From assembly GCF_025118155.1 (NCBI RefSeq), contig NW_026251404.1:372001-436000 (forward strand): a stretch of DNA of 64,000 nt. The letters run 5' to 3'. The notes beneath the pieces were generated by a model. It did no database searches. It worked only from the letters and a program-made list of their open reading frames with translations, and was not told the DNA's origin. The DNA comes from Cokeromyces recurvatus (Eukaryota; Mucoromycota; Mucoromycetes; Mucorales; Mucoraceae). The position numbers and the translations under genes were made by a program. Below are positions 24,286 to 37,448 of the stretch, piece by piece. The number at the start of each line of letters is the position of its first letter. The first letter of the stretch is position 1.

Positions 24286-27200
24286 TTAATTAATACACTA
24301 GATATAAATATATTTCATACCAATAAACAAATAAACTAAGACGAATTAGCTTAAGATGGTTTTTATATTTTTATTTCTTATTTTTAAAAATTCCCTAATT
24401 GGGCACAAATGAAATTAAGACTAAAGGTAAAAAAAAAGGGAGAAAAGTAAAAAAGAGAATATTAGTAAAAGGAAAAAAAAACAATAATTATAGAGAAAGA
24501 GAATAAATCAACAATACTATCATTGGTCGTTAACGCAAAGGAAAAAAACAACAAAGAATCAAGCTACAACTCACTAGCAAATAGGGTAACAGCATTCGTT
24601 TTTAAACTTTGAGACCTGGAAATAGTGCTGAAGACACACACACACAAACTTGAAGGCTCTCTTTAACATACTAAAAAGCCTCTTCCTCCACAAAGTCAAT
24701 ACTAACTTTATACAAATTCAGAAAGGTATAAGCTAGGCTTATTCTAAGAAGAGGAGTCAGCTGCAACAAAACTGCCAATATTCTGAAAGCAAAAGTAAAC
24801 AGAAATTTAAGCGTCGTCAAAAAGCTTTATCCTTTCCTATATTATTGGTTAACTACTAAGGTCTTTAAATATAAGAAAAATGTGTATAAAGATACTTTAT
24901 TTATAATGTTAATTACTGAATACAACATAAATTAAACAAATTTTTAAACTTTGTTTTTGTTTGCTGGGTAGCTTCTACCCAATGTAATACAAAGATTATT
25001 TTTTTTTAAAAAAAAAAGAAAAAAAAAGGTGGGGAATATAGTAACATTATTCTTTGATGTACTATTGACTGTTTATAACGAATGAGAATGCTAAAATGGT
25101 CTAGAGAAAACTGAAGGTTTAAATTACAAACTATGACAAAGAGCTTAATGGATGCGTTATCACCTTAAATTAATATACCAATAATTTGTATATAATTGGA
25201 TTAGATAGCCCGCACGTATCTTTGTCTCTATTCTTTTATTTTTTTTTATTTTATTTATTTTTTTTACCTTTCGCGTTTTCTATGTGTAATTGTTGTTGTA
25301 TTTAGCCTTATTTTTACGTTACATCAAATTAAATTATATTTACTTTAATATACATTATCAAGACATTTGTAGGCTACTATTGAAGCGTCTAGTTACAATT
25401 TAGAGACTTCGAAGCACTTTGAACTGAAAAGTGTGGAGAATACAAAAAAAAAAAAAAAAAAAAAAAAAGCTTTGACGTAGCCTTCAACAATTGTAGAAAA
25501 CACAAGGCGTTTAATTCAGACCTAAAGCTAAAGATTGATGCATATGAAACTTTGGTTAAACAAGTATGTACGTATAGACTGTAAAATCTTGACTATATGC
25601 TGATATGTGAGATTACAATAATTTCTAAAGTCAGAAATAGTAACAGAACATTTTGTTAAAAATTAACTAGAAACTGTAATTGTTCAACTAGTCATACAAC
25701 ACGATATTTGCCATACCTTTTAGTTACAACCAACTTTCATTAAGAGAGGATAACTGAAAAAAAAAACAAAAATGATTTTTTTATAATACTTTGAAATTTT
25801 TTGACATAATGTTTGTTGCTAACAGAACTTAAGCATAAAAAAAAAGAAAGATCGTGCAAGTAAATGTAAATATTATGTAACGTACATTTCTTAACTAATA
25901 GAATAAAGTTATTATAAAAAATAAAAAAATAAACAAAGATTATATAGATAAAAATGTTGCAAATATTAATATAACTTAAAGAAAGTTCTCACTTCTAGGT
26001 ACACAATCTAGCATTTAAAAGTAGTCTATTTTACAAGATTATGAAGTAGTTGAAAGTGAAGATGTTTTCGTAAGCGTGAGTCTCCTTCTACAATATATAA
26101 AAGTCTGAAACGTGTTTTATACTTTGAAGACTGAGCTTTCAAATGTGAATTCAGATAAATCATTCAATAGTAATGATGTGCCCTCTCTCTACCTCTCTCC
26201 TTATGGTAATATAGACTCTCCTATTTAGAAGAAAATGAAAAAAAAAGAGGAACGAGGAAGGTCTGACAAATCCATCCCATTATTATATGAAATATCTCAA
26301 ATAACAGTCCAACTTCAAAAGTAGAGCAAGAAACTGTGGATAGAAGCTAAATATAACAAGTATTTGATTAGCTCAAAAATAGTATGAATAAATCTTATAC
26401 CTAACAAAACTAAAATACTGGTTGAATATATCATTATCCTTTATTTATTTTATTTTATTTTTTGCTTTCAGTTATCAGCCAACAGAGATTCTATGTTGAT
26501 GGTATTAACTGCATAAAAGACTGATTCAGCCTAACTGTTCCTAAATCAAATCGTGCTTATAAAGTGTTTGGTGCTCTATATACAACTTATAAGGAGGCAA
26601 CAACGTAGATGGTATGTTTTTTTTTCTCTTTAAGTTTTAGTATTCTAACAATAAAATATCTGCTACACATTAATTGAAAAAAAAATGTTCCAAGTAATTT
26701 TATTTTATTTTATTTTTTGAGGAGTATTTGATGTATGCATAAAATTACATTGAGATATGTACCTATATGATGGTTATCAAAAACAACGCTGATGTTGAAT
26801 TAGAAGCATTTTTTATAAAACAATTATTGGAGTTAGTATAGCCGAACATTATTGGCGCCAAGCCATTTGAAGTCGATAGTTTGATTCCTTCCTTACTCTG
26901 GAAAAAAAAAAAGTAAACATAACATCTGCATTTCATTTTTGATTCACCCAAAAAAGAATTGATAGGGTCTAAATTCAAAGTGTAAAGACTGTATGGCTTT
27001 TAATTAATGCTTTAGTAGTGCACTGTATTACTTATTAAACAGACATTTGTAATCTTGGATTCTAAATAAGAAGTATCCTAAATCGTGTAATAAAATTTCT
27101 ATTGATCTAAATTAGGAACTTTAGTTTGTCGAAAAAAAAATGTATATAAACATGTATATACATATGTGTGTGTGTGTAAGTGGTCTGAGAGAAATACATG

Positions 27201-27522
27201 ATCATCTTAATTTTAAGGTAAATTCTGTAAATACTAAAATTGGGCATTTGACAGAAAAATTAAATAAAATGAAGGGGGTAAAAAAGAGGAGGGGCTAAGA
27301 TATGCAGCGAAAAAAAAAAAGAGAGAGAGGAAAACATAAAAGCTAAAAGAAAAAAAAAATCAAATGTAAATATACTAAATTATATTAAATATAGTTATGT
27401 ATGAATGCGTATCGATTATATTTAACCATGAAAAAACTTATTGACTATAAATACCCCTATTTACTTTATTCCTTCTTTTTTTGTCCTTTTTATTTTTATT
27501 TTTATTTTTTATCCTTACAAAG
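22965..27522. promoter_or_regulatory. 4.6-kb divergent intergenic region (NDT80-like / RING+RRM)
   Basis: No convincing gene. It carries CT/T-rich tracts next to the NDT80 start, a 32-base T tract (24251-24282), an A tract near 25443-25468 and scattered AT repeats. A coding-like relic lies at 26478-26978. Such a long upstream region is plausible for a regulator with complex control, but I cannot point to individual sites. Confidence 0.4.
26478..26978. pseudogene. Coding-like relics, unidentified
   Basis: On the plus strand, 26478-26610 reads FYVDGINCIKD, a stop, then FSLTVPKSNRAYKVFGALY, which is too ordered for random AT-rich DNA. On the minus strand, 26978-26763 is open with IKLSTSNGLAPIMFGYTNSN. 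No family is recognised; both look like pieces of a decayed mobile or lineage-specific gene. Confidence 0.3.
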
Positions 27523-30100
27523 ATGATAGAAGAAGTGTTTGGTAAATTATATCATAAATGTGTAGATTGCATAGTATTAATTTTTGTACGTTACATGTAG
27601 CTCAAAAATTATCACCAATCAATCCTTCAAAAAATATTAAATCAACTACTAATTATTCACTTTTTAATAATAATAAATCAACCTTTGACTTTTCATTATG
27701 GGATTGGAAAACTCCATCTCATAAGAATTCAATCCAAGTAGAGAGTGATCATAATGTTTCTTTAGATAACTGGAGACGCGCCTCAGCACCTAATATTAGA
27801 TATTCTGCATGTACTTTTTGTCATGATAAATATTCACGATTGTATACTTCATCCTGTGGTCAGCATTATTTTTGTCATTTTTGCTCAGCCATGCTAACGC
27901 AAGGTCAATGCCCCTTTTGTACACAGGTAAAATAAAGGGGTCTTTTTTTTTTTTTTTTTTTTTTTTATATATATATATACATATATATAATAAATCTAAT
28001 CCATGCATATAAGGCGAGTGCCACAAATAGCTCATTGTTCATAACATATTCTTCATTATTTTCTAAGCAAAATACTCCAACTTATTTACCTTCAACACCC
28101 ATTACTACTTCAAATACTGTACGCAATTTTATACCTATTTTACCTTCTAGTTATCCTTGTATCAAGTTATCAAATGTAATTATATATATTATACTATTCT
28201 ATATAGTGTTTATTAATTTCATAATTATTACCATTTTTAATAGATCCCTTGGGATGTATCTCAAAATGACGTTCGATACTTTTTTGGAAATTGTCGTAGC
28301 CCCTCGCCTTCTATTTGTATTCAATCTATTCATGTAAATGCAAAACTACGCTTTATATATATATATATAAATATATATAAATATATACACATATTCTTTT
28401 TTATTGCTCTTTTTTATTATCTTGTTTTGTATGAAACCTCTTTTATTATTGTAGCCCCTGTGTTTAATAATAATGTTTAACCCTTCTTTCTTTTTTTTCC
28501 CCTTTCCTTTCAACCCCTTCATTATAGATTATGATGAATCGTACAACTGGAAAAACATTATCAGATGCTTACGTTGAATTTGCAAGTGTCCTTGATATGC
28601 AACGTGCAATTGAAACTAGGAATCAGAAGCCCCTAAAGGGACGCATTGTATCTGTTACCGAATGTAGTCAAGAAGAATTGCTAATGACTATATTCCCCAA
28701 ATGGAGAGGACAATTTCAAGGTATCTATGCTATTCCTCCTACAATAAAAGTAGTAAGAACAATGTCAACTGCTGCTGGTGGCGGAAATTCAGGATGTTCT
28801 CCTCCTTTTGTTACTCGAGAAGAAATTAACTCTTTATTAGTCGTTTGTAAAAACTATAAGGTAATTTTTTATTTATTTATTTATTTTTCTTCATTGTTCG
28901 ATTCTGTTATTCATATCTATAAAATTGTTAGTTACATTTTTCTAGAAAATGTGCAGAAAGACCATTTGAAAATATTATTAGTATTATAGCCAAGTATCCA
29001 TGGCATCAATTATATCTCATTTCCGTGATGCATAGAGATCATATTTATGAAATGTTAAAATTGTCTATAGGTATACTTATACATACAGGAAAAAAAAACT
29101 ATATACTTGTAATGTATTTATACTATTTTTTTTTTCTTCTTTAGAGGCTTTGAAATTACATTTAGCAAAGGATTATGTTCAAATTGATCCCACTTTATTA
29201 GAACGCCTTACAAGAGCAGGTATTATGTGCCCAGCTTTTACAGAACGTCAAAAGAAGACATTACTACAAACAGCCTCTATTGAATGTCCAAAAGATATTG
29301 TACATTTATTAACATCTCAAAACACAACCACCACCACTACTACTACTACTACTGCTGCTGCTGCTACTGCTTCAGCAGCTATTCCATCTATATTTAATCC
29401 TACTGTCCTATCTACTTGTTCAACTCACCAGGTTGGATATAATTCAGATACCTTCTCATCTACTATTTCAAGCACATCTTCTACTCCTCTTAGGAATTGC
29501 TCAGAACTTTTTTCTTCTCAAATCTCAACTACGGCCTCAATGAATACATGCTCACCTGATAAATATGATACAGATAGTTCATCTTCTCAAATTTCATCTA
29601 TTATTTCAACCACTTTATCTCCACCTTTACAGAGGTCATCATTAGACTTGGATCAATATTTGAACAACACCTCTTTTATGTCTTCATTTTTTAAGGGGAG
29701 AAGAACGACGAGTAGAATGAAGTTTGTTGAAGAAGACGACGACCCTGAGGATGTCTTGTCATTTACCCCATCTGAAAGCTCACCTCTTATTTCATCTTTA
29801 ATTCGTGATATACAGAGTCAATGCTCCATTATAGATGATGCTGCTGCTGCTGCTACTACTTTTTTACAAAAGTCACCTTCTTCAACTAAATTACGTTGGA
29901 ATAATACGTTCCCATTATTGTTACAACCCCTACCCTATTCTCTTGATGAATCATCAACAACAAATAATAGTAGTAGCAATAATAATAAGGCAACTAATCA
30001 GGAACATTCACTTCCCTGGGCATCTTCATATAATAACATCTGGAGAATGCCCGTAGAACCTAACACACGTACTTCCTCAAAAAGATTATTAGCTGCTTAA
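27523..30100 (+). CDS. RING-finger plus RRM RNA-binding protein
   Basis: Seven exons (27523-27541, 27601-27926, 28014-28175, 28244-28333, 28528-28860, 28932-29070, 29145-30100) give 674 residues. Residues about 77-115 form a C3HC4 zinc motif: CTFC, then SSCGQHYFCHFC, then CPFC, matching RING spacing. Residues about 168-250 form an RRM: IPWDVSQNDVRYFF, SDAYVEFASVLDMQRAIETR, KGRIVSVTEC. A helical region follows (CPAFTERQKKTLLQTASIEC), then a long Ser/Thr-rich tail with Thr, Ala and Asn runs. The order RING then RRM recalls CNOT4/Not4, but Not4 has a C4C4 RING, so I do not call it that. Likely an RNA-associated E3-type or zinc protein; the target is unknown. It converges with MTA phosphorylase 193 bp downstream. 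Confidence 0.82.
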
Positions 30101-30292
30101 CTTTATTCTCTCTCTCTCTTTATCTATCTATCTAGTGATGATAAATAATTCTTTTGTTTTGTTTAAATTATATTCAACAAAAAAAAATAAAATAAAATGA
30201 ATATATTATAATTTACATGAGTGGGTGCGTGCGTGTTTATTTAGGATAATAATTTAAAATAAAATAAAATAGAAAAAAAATCAGCAACAAGC

Positions 30293-31263
30293 TTAGAAAT
30301 ATCCTGGTAAAATATAATCTAATTTACGAACAGTCTCAGGGTTTCTCTTTTCCTTGGCGGTCATACCAGAGAACTTCATAGAGCCCTTCAATTTAGGTTC
30401 AAGTGTATCATTTTGAACGGCTTCTTCGAGATCAGGTAAAATGGCATGTAACAAATTCTTTGCATTCTTACCATTGTTACCCATATTTTGCATGACTGTC
30501 TCAACTGTAACAACTTCCTCATTCACTCTCCAACAGTCATAATCAGTAGACATACAAATCATTTGATAGGCAATTTCAGCTTCACGAGCCAATTTGGCCT
30601 CTGGTAAAGCACTCATGTTGATCACATCACCACCCCAAGAGCGATACATGTGTGATTCAGCACGAGTAGAGAAAGCAGGGCCCTCCATACAAACAGCCGT
30701 CTTGTTGCGGTGTAATTTAGCACCAAATTCAAGGACCTTTTCATGTTTAGCAATAATGTCAGCAAGTCCAGCATGGAAAGGATCAGCAAAGACAGCATGA
30801 GCTACAACACCTTCACCAAAGAAGGTAGAGGGACGAAGACCACGAGTACGATCAATCAATTGGTCAGGTAAGACAAAATCACAAGGTGGAATTTCTTCAC
30901 GAAGAGAACCAACAGCAGAGAAGGCAATGATCACTTCAACACCCAGTGATTTAAGTGCAGCAATGTTAGCACGGACAGGTACTTCAGTAGGTGTCAAGTA
31001 ATGTCCTCGGCCATGACGAGCCAAAAAGGCGATTTTATTACCACTGGGAAGCTTGGAGATTACAATTTTGTCACTAGGATAACCCCAAGGCTACATAAAG
31101 TAAGAGAGTTAGCTTGTAAGAGAAACGAGCATCATATATATATATAATTAAATGATCTTACAGTTTCAGGGTTGACTTCCTCGATAACTTCAAGGCCTTC
31201 GAGGTTATAAAGGCCTGAACCACCGATAACGGCAATCTTAACATCACTGATTGAGTTGACCAT
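30293..31263 (-). CDS. MEU1: S-methyl-5'-thioadenosine phosphorylase
   Basis: Cleaves methylthioadenosine with phosphate to adenine and methylthioribose-1-phosphate in the methionine salvage pathway, feeding from polyamine synthesis. Two exons, 31263-31162 and 31090-30293, give 299 residues, close to the family length of about 280-340. Phosphate-binding VIGGSGLYNLEGLE near the N-terminus, LARHGRGH, purine-binding NMSALPEAKLAREAEIAY and the MTAP-type STDYDCW. The motif MSALPEA with the DYD loop favours MTAP over guanosine/inosine phosphorylase. Codons are less AT-rich than in the neighbours, suggesting high expression. Confidence 0.95.
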
Positions 31264-32846
31264 GTTCGTTAATTAGAGTAATGAAAAAAAAAAAAGGAGT
31301 TGAAAAAAATAAAATAAAATAAAATAAAAAGCTTAAATGGTGAATATACCAGTCACATGTGTTACTGAAATAAAAAAATCTTAACAAATAAATAAATTTC
31401 AAAGAAGCTTGAAATTTAGACTGATTTTTTTTTTTAAACCAATAAAAAATCTTTGAGACTCATCATGGAATTAAATGATATTTAAAAGAAGATTGTTAAT
31501 ATTAATCAAAATATGTATATGTATATTCATTTATATGATAAGCATTGTGTGATATAACATTTAGATAAAAATATTGATCTACTGTGACACGTTCTTTGAT
31601 TGGACATGATTAACCTTTTTTCTTTTGTTACTTAATTACCTTCTTTGTGTGTACATACTATTTAGAATTCGAAGGAAAAGAGGACTAAAATCTCTTCAAG
31701 TTAAACATACACACACACATACATACTAAAAAACATTATCTCTTTACGCGTATATCCTTCTTTGTATATAGTGTATACATTATGGTTGCGATGAGAAGAG
31801 TGTTTATGTAACTTTAAAACATTAGAGTCTTATGAATTATTATCGATTTCAAATTGAATGGTATCCAAGTATAACTGATATACATCTTTTCAAGGCTTAG
31901 TTAGTGTATAGGATATTTATCCTTGAGCTTAGCTAAAGTTCAATGCTCTTTAAAGTTATTGAAGCTTTTGATGAGAAATGGATCAAGTCGGATGCTTTTA
32001 CTGCAAGTAGGCTTCCTAAGTTTCGACAATAAAATAATGCGATATAACGTGATAGTATTCAGCTATCATGATCTAACTTGTTTATTATCTCCTTATTGAT
32101 TAAAGATTATAACGTTATATCAAACCTATACAATGCCGAACATCTTGTATTCAGTATTATTATAAATGAATGGATACAGTAAATGCTCATAAAGTTTCTA
32201 TTATAGTTATCTATAGAATATCTTGTATCCATGAAAGCAGTCGACGATACTGAGCCCTCCTCCCCTCCCTCAAAGAAGCATAATTGCTATTCATACAATA
32301 ACCAGAGAATGATTGACTAACAATGTTTGTTTCAACTATTACCCTGAGGTAGTGATAGTTACATGTTTTATACTTTCCATCAAACTTGGAAGTATTGCTG
32401 ATTCTAAACTTAATGTATATAACACTGTTATTTTAAGAATGATTCATGCTTCTTAAAAACTCTTTCTATTTTTATTATTATTATTATTTAGCTTAATACA
32501 CTTTTGATATCTCTTAAAAGACGATTGCTAATATGAGAAAAGCAAATCTACAAGCAAAAATTATATTTATAGACTACGTTCTAGTTCTACATATAGCTTC
32601 ATAGTGCAGGCATTTTACATGATCATAATAAAAGATAAATATGTGTGTATATGTAAAAAATCCCTTTCCCCATTCAAATCGAAACTTTAAGAAAATTTAT
32701 TTATTTTTTTTTTCTCCATTTAAAAGCTGATGACGCATAAAAAAAAAAAAAAATTAAATGGCCGGATATAATATAAATTTTGTATAACGCGTCGAAAGAA
32801 AACATCTCTTTTTTCCTTTATTACACTATTAAAAATATAATTCATA
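31264..32846. promoter_or_regulatory. Divergent intergenic region MTA phosphorylase / p23
   Basis: 1.6 kb between divergent genes. A/T-rich with no coding-like stretch, RNA gene or clear element; a CT-rich patch sits near 32255-32275. It must hold both promoters. Confidence 0.4.
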
Positions 32847-33616
32847 ATGCCACTTCATCCTTCTGTACTTTGGGCTCAAAGAGCTGATTTAATTTATTTG
32901 ACTGTTGAAATTTCTGACATTAAGGTAAGATTTATTTATAATACATTTGTATAAAAAAAAAGAAAGAAAAAAAAAAACTAGAAAGGCTACTAGCTTATGG
33001 ATTTTTCTGGAAAAAAAAAAAAAAAAAACTAAATGTAAATACTGTTATTTTATTAGGATCATAAAATTGATTTAACTGAAAATAAACTCAAGTTTACTGG
33101 TATTGGTGAAAAGGAACAAAATGAATATGAAGCCGAGATTGAGTTTTATGCTGCAGTTGATGTTGAAGTAAGGAGAAACATATACATATATATACATGTA
33201 CATTTACATGCGTAGAGGTCATTAACTAATACACTTTTATGTATCAATAGAAATCAAAGCAACATTTAACAGCCCGTAATTTAACCATGGCTATTTATAA
33301 GAAAGAGCAAGCTTGGTGGCCTAAGCTTCAAAAAGGTAATAAGCTTAATTTTGTTAAGGTTGATTTCCAAAAGTGGAAAGATGAGGATGAAGATGAGGAT
33401 GAAGGTCAATTAGGTGATCCCATGGGTGGTTTAGACTTCCAAAGCTTGATGGCTCAAGCTGGTGCTAATGGCGGCTTACCTAATTTAGATGATATGGTAA
33501 GTTTTAAACTAAACTAATTCATATAGCTTTATTAATGTATGTATTATAATTTTATTTAGCCTGAGGGAGATGAAAGTAGTGATGAAGAACAAGAGCAGGA
33601 AAAGGAGGCTAAATAA
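32847..33616 (+). CDS. SBA1: p23/Sba1-type Hsp90 co-chaperone
   Basis: CS-domain co-chaperone that binds the closed, ATP-bound form of Hsp90. Four exons (32847-32924, 33057-33167, 33251-33496, 33560-33616) give 163 residues, the usual size. The opening MPLHPSVLWAQRADLIYLTV is the first CS strand pair, followed by LKFTGIG and the p23 signature KEQAWWPKLQKGNKLNFVKVDF with its WWP core. The tail is highly acidic (Asp/Glu repeats, Gly-rich, then SSDEEQEQEKEAK), as in all p23 proteins. All phases are clean. The following HMG-box gene is on the same strand. Confidence 0.95.
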
Positions 33617-34414
33617 GCAGTTTTATTCTACATTTTATAATTTCATACAGATGCACTTGTTTCTTTACAAGAAAAATAAAATAAAATAAAATAAAATAAA
33701 CGATTCAATAAAGAAAGAAAAGAAGCATAGACTAAAGTTAATTAATATACTTCTATATGTATTGATATTATTACGTAAGGCTTAAGCTTTACAGATAGAT
33801 TTGCATGCATGTATGTATGTATGCATGCATGCATAAATCAATCTCATTTTATACGATATTTGCCCTATTATGCATGTTGCACCTACACATCTTTGATTTT
33901 AGATAAAGTTCATTTCAATTTAATTATTATGCATATAAATGGATATGAATGCCTCATTGATTAATATTATAAAGCCTTCATTTTTTTAAAATTAAACATG
34001 AGCAGTTAAGAATCCAAAGTGTTTCCAAATGTTCAATAATAATAAAACAAATTAAAAGAGAAAGAGAGAGAGACAGAGAAAAAAAAAAAAGAGAGCACAC
34101 ATCTATACAATTGACAATTTGTATAATTTATTAACCTACTATTTATCAGATGTATAATCATTGGCTCGGTGAAAAATGACTAAAGTTGAATATATAAAAA
34201 TAGTCAAGTATGTCTTTTGAATATGAATCTTTTATGAATGTGTACTATGAATAAGGGGGTGTATAATGATCACTGCTATTTTGTCCATGATAGTTATGAA
34301 CAGTAAATCAAAAGATGAATATATGAAATACATGTTCAAATGATCAGTTAATTATGAAGAGAAGCCATTTATAACATTGTTCAGTTGAATGATGTGATGA
34401 ACATGTCTTTAAGG

Positions 34415-34470
<56 letters not shown>

Positions 34471-34806
34471 AATTTAAAAACAATAATAAATTTTCCAACT
34501 GTTACAATAATGTGATAAAGTTTTTTTTTTTTTTTCGGATGAATAATAAAAAGGCTTTCTCTTTTGATGACTGCTTCTAATATTATTATTATACCACCAC
34601 ATATAATTATCTTTTTGGAAGGGGAACGAATGAAACAAAAATAAAAATAAAAAATCAACTGGTTTCTTTTTTTTTTTTCCTATTTCCCTTTCTTTTTGTT
34701 CAAAAAAAAAAATTTTTTTCCCTTTTCCCTCTTGTTATTTCTATCGTTCTTTCCTTCTTTTTTTTTTGTATTTTTTTGTATTGTATTTTTTTGATATAAA
34801 GATATT
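33617..34806. other. Intergenic region with a 51-base A tract
   Basis: 3' UTR of p23 with an AAAAT pentanucleotide run (33670-33700), an ATGC/ATGT microsatellite (33806-33832), and an uninterrupted run of 51 A at 34415-34465, the longest in the window. No gene is seen. Confidence 0.7.
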
Positions 34807-36045
34807 ATGGCAGAAGGTAAAAGTAATGACATGAATATGTATATGTATAATATGTCTATATAATATTCATTCTTTATGTCATTGTCTACTATAGATATTA
34901 AGCGAAAAATCAAATTTGATGAGTTGAAAAAGAGATACAGAGAAGTGGAAGAGGTTAAAATTTATAGAGTCAATTTACATAATAGAAACAGTAAAATATT
35001 AAAAAGTGTCTGTATTTAGGAAAATGAACTTCTTCAGGCAAAACTGCGTCAGGCAAGAAAGAATATTAAACGACTTAGACTGGAAAAAACGTAAGGATAG
35101 AATTTATTTTACTTTATTTTATTGACCCCCATAATATTAACTATCACTTGTCAAATACCATATATGTTAGTATTTTATTAGAAAGGATAGATAAAGGTTA
35201 TAATCATGCTGATAATCACAGTGATTCTGATACAAGCTTAGATATATTAACAAATAATGATTTCATGGACATGAAGGTAATAATATTAATCATGAAATAA
35301 CTAAGAGCACACGTGTATTAGAAATTTATAAATATTCTACTTTTTTAGCATAATTTCACTTTATCAAACAAACATAAACATAATAATCATTTTGGCAAGA
35401 ATAATAATACAGCGACTACTATCATTAAGCCTCCTAAAAAGAAGAAAGATCCAAATGCACCTAAAGGCCCTGGTAACGTCTTTTTTCTTTTCTGTAGAAT
35501 GGAAAGAGAGAAAATCAAGGATGAAAATCCTGAAGAGAATCTTGGTGATGTTACTAAACTTTTAAGTCTCAAATGGAAAAGTTTATCTAAAGAAGATAAA
35601 CAGGTTAGTGCTTACTTCTAGTAGTAAAAAAGAAAAAAAAAACTTTATCTAACAGATATTTATACTTTTTTTTTTTTTGCTTGCTTGGAAAAACAAAAAG
35701 ATTTATTATGATACTTTTAAAAAAGAAATGGAGGAATATGAAGAAGCTATGAAGACTTATAAAAGTAATATTAATAATGATAATAATAATTTAAATGCAT
35801 CGGATGAAAATAGTCAAAGAAGAAGTCAGTCAGTTGACCCTATTGCAACAGAGGATTCAATCAAAGCAGAAGAATCTCTCGCTTCTTCATCTGTTATTAC
35901 ATCCCCAGAAGATTCTTCCACTTTAAATTTACCTCAAGAAAATGAATTATTGTATCAAAATAATCCTTCTACTATCCAGTCTGAATATCCTATCATTATT
36001 GAAAACTCGTTTGAAAAATCAGCAACACCACAACAATCTTTATAA
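34807..36045 (+). CDS. HMG-box chromatin protein
   Basis: 281 residues in six exons: 34807-34816, 34895-34953, 35020-35090, 35171-35276, 35349-35603 and 35701-36045. A Lys/Glu-rich coiled-coil start (FDELKKRYREVEEENELLQAK, residues about 10-45, split across introns) precedes a single HMG box. The box starts PPKKKKDPNAPKGPGNVFF, runs through MEREKIKDENPE and LGDVTKLLSLKWKSLSKEDK, and ends IYYDTFKKEMEEYEEAM. The tail is Ser/Asn/Glu-rich. A coiled coil plus one box recalls HMG subunits of chromatin remodellers (INO80-type Nht1) rather than the tiny NHP6 proteins; that assignment is inferred. The exon 2 donor is the less usual gttaaa. Confidence 0.88.
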
Positions 36046-36665
36046 ACGTATTCACAAAATTGTTGCTATCTATCTGTACTGATTATCTATTTTACATACT
36101 TTACTTCTATATATTGTCTCTAATAAAATGGCTATAGCTTTAGAATTCCATAAGGAAATATTTTTAATTTATATTATCGTCACTATTTATTATCGTAAAG
36201 GAATCTTAAGTCAAATATTAGCATAGAATGAATAAAAGATTATATTTCCCGTTATTTATATAAATAATTATACAATATAAATGATGCAGTAGTCATTTTA
36301 TTAATTAAACAAGTAATAAATTATAGTATATTATATGTATATTATTGTATTCAGGGTTACACTCAACAGTAACTGACTTGACAATGGTAGAAATTATTCT
36401 ACTATAAATACATTATATTTACCTTAATATCAATATGAACTTACATCAACAGGGCCGCCAGCCCATTCAGTAGTACTAGAAGGGCTACTAGTATCTCAAA
36501 GTCCTACTTGAATAGTACTAATAAAAGAATTTTAAAAAGTAAATGTGCCTTTTTTTTTCTCGAACTTATGCAGGATAAGTAGGGTATGCACTTTCACCAT
36601 TATCATTACAGTCATATTCATTTTCAACATATCATCAACTAAAAACATAATCTGTTCAGGTGTCT

Positions 36666-36666
<1 letters not shown>

Positions 36667-36697
<31 letters not shown>
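36667..36697. repeat. 31-base A tract bordering an orphan locus
   Basis: An uninterrupted A run directly upstream of the coding-like segment at 36698. Confidence 0.95.
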
Positions 36698-36701
<4 letters not shown>

Positions 36702-37448
36702 GCGCAAATGTGAGCAGATAAAAAACATAGTGAAAGGGAAAGTGGGGATTGAGTTACGTGGCAAAGAGGTGCGGGATATTCGAAAAGGTTCCAGTCCTTA
36801 CGACTGCGTATTGGTAGCAGGCTCTGAGTTGGTAAATCCTGCTCAATGTGGAGGGCTACAATGTCTTTATTACTTTTTGAATTACAAATTTATAAACGAA
36901 CAACGCTATTACATTCTGTATTGGATTATCTTTTATTTATTTATTTATTTTTACCGATCCAGTGTTATCTTGTCTATTTAATACATTGATGATATGGTAT
37001 TAAGTAAGCTTGAATAAATTACAACTTATAATAAGATACGTTGAACTTTTTGTTCAGTCATATCTTTTTTTTTTTTTTTTTTTTTTTGTTAAGGGTCTAA
37101 TCCGATTTTTTGTATTGTCTTCAAATGATCCCATATAATTTGTTTATTTTGAATAATCAATAAGATACTGTAAAATTGTTTTTATGTTTTGTACTAATAT
37201 TTTATTAATTAATTAATTAAAAAAAAATCATTTCTTATGCAGCAAGATGGGGAGAGGAGAAAGGGAAATATTGCGGCAAATTGCCAGCAAAAGGAACATC
37301 TTTACATGAGCTTGGTGGAAACCAAGATCCTCTTGTCCAACTTGAATACGAGTACTCCTCAACTTTTCTCTCTCTTTACTCTTTACTGTCATCGTTTCTG
37401 TTGAGAGAAACGTCACAAATGCGCTTTATGTTCATACTATTCTTGTAA
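36698..37448 (+). pseudogene. Orphan coding locus, partial or decayed
   Basis: Two clearly coding-like pieces lie on the plus strand. From 36698 on: VGIELRGKEVRDIRKGSSPY, then DCVLVAGSELVNPAQCGG. From 37243 to the TAA at 37446-37448, after a good acceptor (atgcag): RWGEEKGKYCGKLPAKGTSL, then LVQLEYEYSSTFLSLYSLLS. The second exon starts in phase 1. I found no donor that links them cleanly; in between lies AT-rich DNA with a 24-base-plus T tract (about 37065-37087). I associate this pair of motifs with an orphan family repeated in Mucorales genomes, from memory and without proof. Function unknown. Confidence 0.45.

Noticed and set aside
34344..34658. Poly-Phe frame
   Set aside because: Created by the 51-base A tract.
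36763..36800. tRNA-like A box (tggcaaagagg) and B box (ggttccagtcc)
   Set aside because: The boxes are too close together, the D and acceptor stems do not pair, and the stretch reads better as protein-coding.
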